Below, piece by piece: positions 37,405-47,929 of a stretch of DNA of 64,000 nt. Each line of letters opens with the position of its first letter. Within the stretch, counting starts at the first letter, position 1. The DNA is taken from NCBI GenBank assembly GCA_029204045.2, contig CM055075.1, forward strand, positions 27,452,613 through 27,516,612, written 5' to 3'. A model generated the notes under the pieces. The model was not told the DNA's origin and ran no database searches. It worked only from the letters and a program-made list of their open reading frames with translations. The translations under genes and the position numbers were made by a program. The DNA comes from Tillandsia leiboldiana. Its lineage: Eukaryota > Streptophyta > Magnoliopsida > Poales > Bromeliaceae.

Positions 37405-37443
<39 letters not shown>

Positions 37444-38591
37444 ATAATATTGATTCTTTATATACATATATACTTCGCCCTTTGTTTTTGAGGCAAAAGG
37501 AAATGCCTTTTTACTCGAGGAATATTGCATAGAACTTAGAAAAGATCCTCCCAATGATAACCACCATTGTTTCCATAATATTTTAGCTAATTAAAGGAAC
37601 TCAAATGTTTGAAAACAATAGTGGAAAATAATTTGGTGTCATTTCAATTATGAATTAATGGTCAATATATATAGAGCATAAGTTTGAATCTCAAAATCTA
37701 AAAAATAGTCATTATTTTTTAAAAATTTAATACACTACGCTACACTACACTTAAGTATCATTTTTATTTGCTATATTATATATTTTTTTTTCAAAGACAT
37801 AATTATATTATTATATTTTATCAATCTTTAGATTGTATTTTATATTTAATTTTATTTTTATTTTGTGCTATTCTTTTGTTATGAATATTATTAAATTATT
37901 TTTTTCTCACTAATCTCTATATTAGTGCTAATAAATATATTATTTTAGATAAAATTCAACTACTTTATTAAAATACACTTGTTAAATAGTAGACAAAATA
38001 TAAAATAAATCTCCATGCTATATTCATTACAAATTTTTAACAAGTTAATTTTATTTTTTTTAAATTTTTTTATATATTTTATGATAAAATAAGTTGAATA
38101 TATGCTCTCTCACTTCTAAAAAAATAATTATTTTTATATAAAACTATAGGTCTATTACTTAGTGTAGAAATTTAAAAAATAATAATTAAGTGGTGACCTT
38201 GAAAAAAAAGAGAGTATAATATAAAAAGTGAAAGAAATTATAAATTACATCGTAAAATTAAGTATTTTCTAAAAATTTAACTACTACCTAATGATATTTT
38301 TAATATCTACATTCAAAGTTATTGAGGCATAAGTCATTTTTACAATAAATTTGTTGTATAAATTTACACCAGGTTAAATTAATTAAGCCATGCGAGATAA
38401 CGACCAATTTAACAAAAACATTACAATAGTTTCATATTATTGGAGTAATATTCAAAATTTAATATTGTTATTATTATTTATTTTAATAATTTATTTATTT
38501 TTATTTACTGGCGTTACGACTCATTCGCCTCGTAAATCGCGTGCAATGTGGGTCGAGCTAACGCAATGTTCGACGGATGATATTTTTTTTA
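37117..38591. other. AT-rich intergenic stretch
   Basis: No gene or bounded element was found. A poly-A run of about 37 lies at 37405-37441. Confidence 0.4.
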
Positions 38592-38763
38592 GGAAAATGC
38601 TACTTGTACACTCGTAAGGGGTGTACATCTCACACCCCCATCCATCTAAGGGTAGGGGTGTGATGAGTGGTCACTTGATGTGACCCGTAAAAAATATCGA
38701 CACCATTAAAAGAGTGGAGGTGTAGGATATACACCCCTTCGGAATGTACATGTAGCATTATTC
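38592..38763. mobile_element. 172-bp MITE family, copy 3 (inverted)
   Basis: It begins GGAAAATGCTACTTGTACAC and ends CATGTAGCATTATTC. The 9-bp target duplication TTTTTTTTA is at 38583-38591 and 38764-38772. Confidence 0.88.
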
Positions 38764-41700
38764 TTTTTTTTATTATTTATATAAATTAATTTTTCTCGTA
38801 AAATTTTTTAAAATATTTTTTATGACACATATAGTAATAACTTCAAAAATAAAATTTTAAATAAAAAAGAAATTATCGAAATAAATGAGTTTCCCGGTTC
38901 ATTGGCGGTTCATGTGATCGAACCGATGGGTATTGGGTGGTTCTCGGAAATTGAACCGGTCGCGAGTTTCAAGTCATTTCGTTCGGGTTCGCTCCAACCG
39001 AGGTGGGACCGGACCGGTCTAAAACATCGGACCGGTCCCCCCGCTTGCCTTAACCCCAACGACACGTTGGTTATTTATAAGACCTCATTTTAATTACGTG
39101 CCGATCTAAGTTGGTTCAACCCGACCGGGCCCAGACCAATTCTCGCCATTCAATGTTCTCTCACTCGGATCCAGTGGAATTATTAAGGCAAAAAAACATA
39201 ATTTAACTAAACTATGAGCTATTTTAAATTAACAGTATAATATTTTAAATTTTAATTTATTTATCTAATTTTTTAATTTTTATCGTTCAACGATGTTTTA
39301 ATTTTAAAATTTAAACTAAATAGTTATTTCGAGAACAGCATAAAATATGCTAGTTAAATTTGTAAAGATAAACAACAAATAAATTAAATAAATTAAAATA
39401 TTAAATTGTAAAATCAATATGCTTTATAGTTTAGATAAATTTATGCACTTTTATCAATTATTAATCCCCTTAAATTGAACGAGTAGTTACGTTACTACAC
39501 TATCAGTTTCTGTACAATTATGTTTGATCAATGATTTGGATATTTTATTAAATGACTAAAATAATTTAATAAATATGATATAATAAGATATAATTAATAT
39601 CGTTAGAGTTGAAAATATTATAATCATAATTTTTTTGTAGTTGGAAGTTGTGTGTGAAAATTTTATTATCTAGTCCGTAGAATGATGAGCTTGATTTCAA
39701 AAAAAGAGATTTTTTTTTTTTTTTTTTTCCTTTGTTTGAGTGGTGAGTGAAGGAAACTAAATATAATTTTTAGTACATCTCGAAATGCAAATAATAAATA
39801 ACCCTTTTAATTCCTTAAAAAATATTATAAAATTATATAAAATAATTATTTTGTTCTTAAAACTTAAACTACTAGAGATCATAAGCGATACTTATATATT
39901 TTATATTCAATACTTTTTCTCGCGTCTGCGCTCAAAATTTTTAATAAATGAAAGATGTAGGCTTAATTAAATAAAAAAAAAATTGAATAGCATTAGAAAC
40001 CTAACAGAACTTAAACTCAAAATTTTTTGTTCTGACATTATATTCGACACGTACATTAATCAGACGTTGTTCAAAACAATCTATATATATATAGTTATAG
40101 TAATAAAAAGAGCTCATCCTTTTACACCGCTCTTAAGTTGATAAGAATCTACAGTAGTAGGAAAAGAAAATTCTCAAAAAGAAAAAAAAAAAGGAAAAAT
40201 AGTTCATGACATGATAAGGCAAATGCCCGAATAGTCATGGCCATGTATGCTCCTTGGATGCATTACCTTCTTTGCCAAAATTGCATTCACACAACAAAAG
40301 CAAAGCAACAAAAAGCTCAAAGAGGTAAAAAAGAAAAGAAAAAAAAAAAAAAAAAAAGAGCACTCAAAGAAGGGGATAGAGATGGTGGAGAAGGACCCAT
40401 CTTTTGCATGTGATCTTGATTGATCATTCCTGTACACTGCTTTTAAATTCATGTGAAGAATCCTATGTTGGAAGTGACTTAAATTGAAGATGAAGGGAGA
40501 AAAGTGTAGTATATGAGTACACAGTGAGATTGCTTTTGCATGTGGTAGGGACTCATCAATTGGAATGTCACTTTGAGTTAGTACACTTGAGGTTAATTAT
40601 TACCTGAGCAAAAGCGATGTGTTTGACTCCATGCTGTTTTTGCTTCTGTAAATAGCTGTTCTGAGTTTAATATAATGATTTAAAGTTTCATCTTTATAGG
40701 TTAACTTCGATTCCGTTCAAAATTACAGAGAGATTACGTAAACAATATTACGCTGGATATATCGCAATGAGTGTGTTAAGAGAGAATTTCGATGGTAAAG
40801 CTATATCCATTATCTGCTTTCGTCTCAACTCTTTTTTTGCGCGATAGTGTTAGAAGATCCTCAATACTAAACAGCCTAAGTTTATTAAATATACGCGCTA
40901 GAAATATCCGTGGATTGGGCTTTAAAAGTTGTCCTATCTTTAAGTTTTCGAAAGCTACATCAAAAATCCAAAGTCCACATGGGGGACCAAATTTGGCCCA
41001 CGAATCTACCAGGGTAACAATGTCCATACATTTTAAAGGGGAAAGCCTTCGATATATAAATGCACAAATTAAGTGGTCGTTTGTGTTAGATGTGACTCTG
41101 AAATTAAAAATCGCTTTGATATTATGTTTTCGGTTAGCCGGCGGCTTCATGATGCGACGACAAAGTTTGATAAAATTTTGAAAAAAAATAGAAGAAGAAT
41201 GTCTGTGGTGGAAGCGAAGGGCTCGGGCCGATATCGGACGGGGGGTGCGGGAGGTTCCGTCCTTCGTGGTACGAATCAGATCCGCAAAGAAAAAATTATT
41301 TAAGAATGTTGTTCTCCTTTTCTTTTGTCCTAGAGAGATCGAACGATGCAATTTAAACTTTGTATTTCCTTCTCTTTACATAGTTGAACTCGCCTCTTTC
41401 GTCCGTAATATTTTTTCTAAAATTTTTTTTCACGTAAATTTGTGTGTGTTTATTTTTTTTATCGTGCATTTGAGATTTACTTTTGTGTCATGATCATACA
41501 TTGATTTTGTTTTAGTTTGCGCGCTCGTTACTAACAGTCTGGTTGAATGTAATTATAAATACATTTTAGTCAGGCATACATGTGATTGAAAATATAGCAA
41601 TTATAACTATATCAATCTTGTTTGATTTGTGCAACTGCAACTTTTGTATGTGTATTCTAATGCACTGATCCAAACACTATAATTAAACTCACATAAAGTT

Positions 41701-42186
41701 AAAATTGTAGTATAATAATAACTAAGTACAACTAAATAGTCCCCTGAGTGAGAGAGGTTAGTAATGCAGCATTTGAAGCGCTCATGATATTACTATTTAG
41801 CACAAGCTCCTCATAGAATAGTTGCCCTTGGACTCTCTCTATATATCATGACATAAACTGCAGATGCTGCAGGTGTGTGCAGCAGCTGCGTTGAATTAAA
41901 CAAACAAGTGAAGGGTGAAAATTAATCAGATCTAGACATAGCGCATTTTAGTGCTAAATGCGCTCTTTTCAGGCTACAATAGGAGGTTTAGGGTTCAGAA
42001 TTTATGGTTTAGGATGGCAATGGACCGGTTTGCGATCAGTTTGGGATCGGATTGACATCATATGACATTTCTATACGATCGATCTGAAATGGATCCAATC
42101 TGTGCTGTGTGTGAATATGATGGCCACGCTCGAAGCGAACCTGAACTGGTCCTGTAAGTTCCAAAAAATTTAGATTAAATTAAAAT
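38764..42186. other. Intergenic stretch without a supportable gene
   Basis: A patch at about 38880-39180 rich in ACCGGTC motifs and another at about 42000-42160 look like old retroelement fragments. The long minus-strand frame at 40776-41351 (191 aa) has no recognisable domain and no splice or promoter context, so it is not called. The stretch 40200-40650 is less repetitive than its surroundings but shows no coding or RNA-gene signature that I recognise. Confidence 0.35.
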
Positions 42187-42358
42187 AAGGGGTGCTATTT
42201 GTACACCTCAAATGAGGTGTACATTCTACACCCACCTCATCCTAAAATGGATATTCCTTCACTCGTTCCATCAATGGGATGAGTAGAATTCACCCCACCT
42301 CAGAATGGGGTGGGTGTAAGACGTACACTCCGATTGGAGTGTACATCTAGCATTTTTC
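42187..42358. mobile_element. 172-bp MITE family, copy 4 (diverged)
   Basis: It begins AAGGGGTGCTATTTGTACAC and ends ACATCTAGCATTTTTC; length is 172 bp. The flanks AATTAAAAT and AATTGAAAT match at 8 of 9 positions. The internal stems have changed sequence but remain palindromic (CACCTCAAATGAGGTG; CACTCCGATTGGAGTG). Confidence 0.82.
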
Positions 42359-42733
42359 AATTGAAATAGACTCGTGCAGTATACAGCAGTAACTATTTAT
42401 AATTTAATTTATGTTCGAGTCCAATCTAGATCCTTCTTGTGATCCAACCTGGTCAATTATTAGGAAATTAAAATCTCAGTGCGCACATACGGAGGTTGAC
42501 ATGTGACCTTGGTACTGCAACTTAGACCCACGGTCATAACCACGCACGTGATGGGGTCAGGGCGAGCCAATTGACACAGTAGCATTCCAACTGCTCCGCT
42601 GTTGTTTTGCTGTAGATTCGTCGCCGATTTTATATGCAATTTAACTGATATCGATGCAGTATTTACTAGCGTCGTTGCCGACTTTCGCATGGGAATTTGT
42701 AAAGCTTAATAAATGGCTATATATTTCTGAAAT

Positions 42734-42905
42734 GAGCAATGCTACATGTACACCCCGAAGGGGTGTACATCATACACCTCCACCATTTTAATGGTGGCGA
42801 TATTTTTTACGGATCACATCAAGTGATCCATCATCACACCCCCACCCTTAGATGGGTGGGGTGTATGATGTACACCCCGAAAGGGGTGTACACATAGCAT
42901 TTTCC
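42734..42905. mobile_element. 172-bp MITE family, copy 5
   Basis: It begins GAGCAATGCTACATGTACAC and ends ACATAGCATTTTCC. A perfect 9-bp target duplication TTCTGAAAT is at 42725-42733 and 42906-42914. Confidence 0.92.
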
Positions 42906-43075
42906 TTCTGAAATACGTGGATGGGAGGAAGTATCTAGTGATGCTGCGTCGTCGTCCTTTCGATTTGGCTTTTCCGAGGGAGAAACAGAGAGTTTAATGC
43001 AGAGCTTTGGGATTCTCCATGGTCTCCGTGGTAGCTATGTGCATTGAATACCGTTTTTCTTTTTTTAATATAATA

Positions 43076-43298
43076 ATATATAAATTTTTATATTTTTAAA
43101 AATATTAAATTATTAATGTTTATTATAAATTTTTAATTTTGAATAAATAGATGTACAAGTTAAAATGATAGTATGTTATTTAAATTTAGTGAGTGATGGA
43201 TGAAATAACATATTTTAAGAGATGAAATTAATCAAAAAAATAAATATATAGAAAACTTACAAGTATCTATTATTTCATATTTTTAAAAATATAATAAT

Positions 43299-43303
<5 letters not shown>
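43076..43303. mobile_element. Micron-like element, family M3, copy
   Basis: It contains TTAGTGAGTGATGGATGAAA, AATTAATCAAA and AAAACTTACAAGTATC in the order of the other M3 copies, and ends against the (TA)n tract at 43306-43369. Confidence 0.55.
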
Positions 43304-43372
<69 letters not shown>

Positions 43373-43374
<2 letters not shown>

Positions 43375-43574
43375 GAGTTTATATGCTATTAAAAGCACAA
43401 ATATATTTATGTTTGTGAATTTTTTTATCTTGAATTTATATTGAAATTTATATTTTTATAAAGTTAACTAAAAAAAGAGAACGATAAAGTAAAAAATATA
43501 AATCTCAATACAAATTTAATGGTAAAATATTCACAAGTATAAATGTGCTTGCACTTTTAAAAGCATATAAACTC

Positions 43575-43579
<5 letters not shown>
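43373..43579. mobile_element. Micron-like element, family M1, copy 2
   Basis: It begins TAGAGTTTATATGCTATTAA and ends AAAAGCATATAAACTCTA, lying between (TA)n tracts at 43306-43369 and 43580-43636. The same internal AATTT(A/G)TATTG segments as copy 1 are present. Confidence 0.7.
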
Positions 43580-43657
<78 letters not shown>

Positions 43658-44039
43658 CTACTATGTTATGAATAGTATCAAATATTTTATGCTTTTAAGT
43701 TTTTCACTGTTAATTAGATGAACCTTTTCGTTCATTTTTCATCCTTAGATTATGATATTCACCCAACTATCCACTAAACCCTTAGATTATACTAACTAAA
43801 TTCATAAAAATAATCAATATATTCAAATTTTAATAAGAAAAATATTATTTGACTTATTGGTAACTTAAATTAGAACAACCACAAGCTAATGTTTATAGAT
43901 TTCTTATGAAATACAGGCAATTTCTACACTGGTGATTCAAAATTTTATTTTAATAATTAATATAGAAATTAAATTTAGGACCTTTCATAATTGAGAGGGC
44001 TGTGATCATACTCCACTATCACATAACTCAAGGAGGAAG

Positions 44040-44040
<1 letters not shown>

Positions 44041-44092
<52 letters not shown>
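44041..44092. repeat. (TA)n microsatellite
   Basis: About 26 TA dinucleotides. No Micron-like element was recognised immediately next to it. Confidence 0.95.
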
Positions 44093-44094
<2 letters not shown>

Positions 44095-44574
44095 TGATTG
44101 GCGAATTTTTTGATCCAACAAAAAACTTAAGTGCAGTGGTATTCGAATTTTTCTGAAGTATAATTATTTTTTACTTATTTATTTTAATGTAACTTATATT
44201 GTTTGAAAATTAAATATTTTTTTTTTTTTTTTTTGTACAACTTGATACTGATGTAATTAATTTTTTAAGTTTCATTATTTATTTTGATGTAAATAAATTT
44301 TATTACCGTCCGAATATAGTGATGAATTTATCTTTACAAAATTCAACATATTAAATAATTAAATTTTCTATTATTATTTAAAAGTATTTTTAAAATTATT
44401 ATAAAGAAGATAATTCTAACTCATTGTAAAAAAAATAAAATTTAATATTTAATATTTAATAATTTTTTTAAAAGAAAGTTGAGTATAACAAAACAAAATT
44501 GGTACTATAAAAGGAGAAATAAAGAATAGGGGAAGTAGAGATTTAACATACTAACTTGAATTACATTATTTTTT

Positions 44575-44746
44575 GAGCAATGCTACCTGTACACTCCGAA
44601 GGGGTGTACATCATACACCTCCACCATTTTAATGGTGGCGATACTTTTTACGGGTCACATCAAGTGACCCATCATCACACCCCCACCCTTAGATGGGTGG
44701 GGTGTATGATGTACACCCCGAAAGGGGTGTACACATAGCATTTTCC
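44575..44746. mobile_element. 172-bp MITE family, copy 6
   Basis: It begins GAGCAATGCTACCTGTACAC and ends ACATAGCATTTTCC. A perfect 9-bp target duplication TTATTTTTT is at 44566-44574 and 44747-44755. It is nearly identical to copy 5. Confidence 0.92.
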
Positions 44747-44965
44747 TTATTTTTTTTTGACTGACATCGAAATAAACATCAAAAGTTATAGAATTTAAAT
44801 TTCATTCTTCCACTTACTCCAAACCGACGGATCCTTACACCACATTATTTATGTTCTAGATTTTTTTGTTTTTTTGTTTTTTTTTTTTAAAAGTATACTA
44901 AAAATATTTTTTAAAAATTATAATGTTATGGATGAATCCTAACTAAATATGATTGTTTAAAAATA

Positions 44966-45419
44966 GGGCAATTTTTTATATACGCTTAACAAATTTTCTG
45001 TTCTTAGATTTATTCTTTTTAGAAAGCTAATATTAAAACTACACTTCTTACATTCAAACTTTTTTCTAAAATATTCCTGAAGTTAAACTCTGTTAGTGTA
45101 CCGTTTAGGAGCTGCCGTTATCTGTGTGAAATTACCATTTTGTCCTTTCAAATATACCCTTCTAGCATAACCAACTTTTCTTATGTACTCTTAAAATTTT
45201 CAATAGTTTTGATAGATAAGGACAAAATAGGTATATATGATAGTTTTTAACTCCGATTATTATTTAACTCTAGTTTAATTCTAGTTAACTTAACAAAGGG
45301 AAACAGTAGGAGTATTTTTAATAACGGTGAAACGTATGAAGAGTATATTAGAAAGAAAAAAATAAGATGAATAAATCAGATATTTTTTCAGATTTCAGGA
45401 GTACACAGACAATCATTTC
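44966..45419. mobile_element. Mutator-type MITE upstream of the GASA gene
   Basis: The 9-bp target duplication TTAAAAATA is perfect (44957-44965 and 45420-45428). The ends are imperfect inverted repeats; GATTTATTC and TTTCTAATAT-type segments on one side recur inverted on the other. The 454-bp body has no coding potential. It ends about 200 bp upstream of the TATA box of the GASA gene. Confidence 0.65.
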
Positions 45420-45622
45420 TTAAAAATACAACATCATCAATAATATAACTGTTACATTTTAAATTTTTTATTTTTGAACACCATAATTTTACCAGGCATC
45501 CTCTTAGATGCCAGCTTTTTCACTTTTATATATATATATTTTAAAATTTTTTACACCATGGTTTTCACAATTCACCCTCTTAAATGCCAACCCATAAGCA
45601 AACTACCCCAACCTTGTTCTCC

Positions 45623-45632
45623 CTATAAATAC
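45623..45632 (+). promoter_or_regulatory. TATA box of the GASA/snakin gene
   Basis: CTATAAATAC lies 120 bp upstream of the start codon, after a C-rich stretch, and matches the plant TATA consensus. Transcription would be expected to start about 30 bp downstream, near 45655-45665. Confidence 0.75.
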
Positions 45633-45742
45633 ACTCCAGTACTGCTCCACTGTTACACACTACTGTTACTACTCTTCTACTTCTCTCTAAATCTAGATAA
45701 CTAGCTGTGTGCATCTGAACTAGTAGGAAGAAAAAAAAAAAA

Positions 45743-46925
45743 ATGAAGCTCCTGCTGCCCTACAGCTTGGTCCTCATACTGCTCCTCCTCACTTCCTCCT
45801 ACCTCCAAGCCACCATGGCTGCTTCAGGTCAATTTACTGTTATTATATGACTATTCTCAGAGTTATTTCCTTTTAGTTCAGTGTTTTCACTTTTGAGTAA
45901 CATGATATTAAACAGCGTTGAGCTGGTTGACGATGAACACCTGAGCTGGTTGACGATGAACACCGTCAAACATGATCTACATCTCATAAACTTTCTAAAA
46001 ATTTAAATTTTTGAAAGTTTTGATATTCTTTATTCAAGTGGTCTCGAAGTCAATAAATTTTAGGAGGATATATGAAATATATTTGAGACTACTTGATTCC
46101 TAGTAAGTGAACAACATTGAAATGTCATGAAATTTAGTTTTTGGAAAATTTACAAGACGTAAATAATGTTTAAAAGTTTTTGATTGTCGATTCGTTTTTT
46201 AAAAAATATTCTAACTCAATTTATATTAAAAATATTTTCAAATCAAAATGGCTCGAAGTTCGATACTCATTTACTTTATCTGACTTAAAAAATTAAGTAT
46301 TTTGACACGAAATCGTATTAAAAATTTATCTATATGATACGATACGCGTGTCGAATAATACTGATTAGTATCAATTGAAAAAAAATACATATATGCCATA
46401 TTTATTTTTTAAAATAATAATTTTTTAAAATTATTTATTATATATTTTTATTAATTTTTTTAAATTTTATTAGAAAAATTATTTAGTAAATTAAACAAAA
46501 AAAATTTTGAATTTTCGTATCAATTTTTTATTGGCATAATTCGACACGATGGATACGAACTGTGTCGATGGATACTTAAATTTTTAATATGATAATATAA
46601 ATTTGTAACTATTATTCAGTTATCTTTTTTATAATTTGCATATTCGGTTTTTCTTTTGACAATGAATATAAAGTTCATTTTTGCCTTCTGCACGTAATGT
46701 TTAAATTTGAATTTAAAATTTGAATTTGTGGGGTCAGCATTCTGCGACTCCAAGTGCCAGGGCCGGTGCGCGAAGGCCGGGAAGACGGGGCGGTGTATGC
46801 GGTACTGCGGGATGTGCTGCGAGCAGTGCAAATGCGTGCCGTCGGGGACGTACGGCAACAAGGACGAGTGCCCCTGCTACCGTGACATGGTCTCCTGGAA
46901 AACAAAGAGGCCCAAGTGCCCTTAA
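45743..46925 (+). CDS. Snakin-1/GASA-type gibberellin-regulated cysteine-rich peptide, 90 aa
   Basis: The two exons are 45743-45827 and 46738-46925 with a 910-bp GT-AG intron. The product starts with a secretory signal (MKLLLPYSLVLILLLL, cleaved around ATMAAS) and goes almost directly into the GASA domain. That domain has the twelve conserved cysteines: FCDSKCQGRC, then RCMRYCGMCCEQCKCVP, then GTYGNKDECPCYRD, ending KRPKCP. The mature form of about 63 residues with almost no spacer is typical of the Snakin-1 subgroup. Known members are secreted peptides with six disulfides, linked to antimicrobial defence, cell growth and gibberellin response. The start is fixed by the signal peptide and the good context AAAATGAAG. 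An AATAAA lies at 46969-46974. Which GASA paralogue this is cannot be decided by eye. Confidence 0.95.
45919..45964 (+). repeat. 23-bp tandem duplication in the GASA intron
   Basis: TGAGCTGGTTGACGATGAAC plus three bases occurs twice in immediate succession, about 90 bp into the intron. Its mixed base composition differs from the AT-rich intron around it. Confidence 0.85.
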
Positions 46926-47929
46926 TTTGCCCTTTTTACTTTTACTTGGTGGAGTAGTAATAACTAATAATAAAAGTAGTGTTGTGGTTGAGTGTGGTTT
47001 GCTGCATGGTTTTGGTGCTTGTTGTGTTGTTGGTATTGTATAAGTAGGTATTTGCGGTCTTTTATATATGTATTAGATAGAAAGGAGTAATTAAGCACTG
47101 ATGATGTGTGGATGATATTTGGGTGTAGAGTTCGCTCTTTGCATCCCTTTGTGTTTTTATTAAGTTATTAATGTATGATTATTCTCATCGTTCGTTTTTG
47201 AATATGATTGATTGAACTTTTTGTATCTAATCTGTGTGGAGTAAAATGACTCATTAATAGCATCTTTTTTTTGCCTCGAAAAGTCACTGAAAATTTGAAC
47301 TCGCACCTCTTTGAAGAGTAACCGTGCTTGGCGCTGCTCATCAAAAGTGTGCATGAACTTTTTGCTTGTCAGAATCCCAAAGAATATGATCCTGAAACAA
47401 ATAGAGTAGATCAAGATCTGTGAGAAGTTAACGATCTAGAATATAAACTAAGGTCAAAGATATTGCATAAGGCATCGAGGGTTCACGAAACCCTGAAAAT
47501 CTTACATAATGTCCTTCAAAATGCAGATCACCATATTGTAACTTCCGACAAGACATACGAACTCAATTTTGATTGAACAAGTGTTGCAATCAGATGTATG
47601 CAAGATCCCCATTGCAGAGTCTCATGATCCTTGCGACGTAAAATTACAGGGCTCAAAAAACCTTACATTACCGGCTACAAGAGGGGGCTACGATTTCTGC
47701 AACTGCTTTATCCAAACAGATCTTTACAAATGAGGGATTTTTCTTCTTTTTGGCTCGTTCTTAATCCTGTATTACAAACAAAGCAAAAGAGAAGCGAATC
47801 TAGTCCCGCAACAAAGAAGCTTACACTATTGTACACTATCTCTCTCCATGATCTCTCTCACATCATGGAAGTGCCGGCGCTACTAAAGAATCATCTGTAC
47901 TTTGATTTCAATAGGTGCCCAATAGTAAA
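46926..47929. other. 3' regions of convergent genes
   Basis: This stretch holds the 3' untranslated region of the GASA gene from the left and that of the protease gene from the right. No further coding exon is supported. The 163-aa plus-strand frame at 47631-48122 overlaps the last protease exon antisense and is not convincing. Confidence 0.5.

Noticed and set aside
40776..41351. A 191-aa minus-strand frame
   Set aside because: No recognised motif, no neighbouring exons, and competing frames on the other strand; likely chance.
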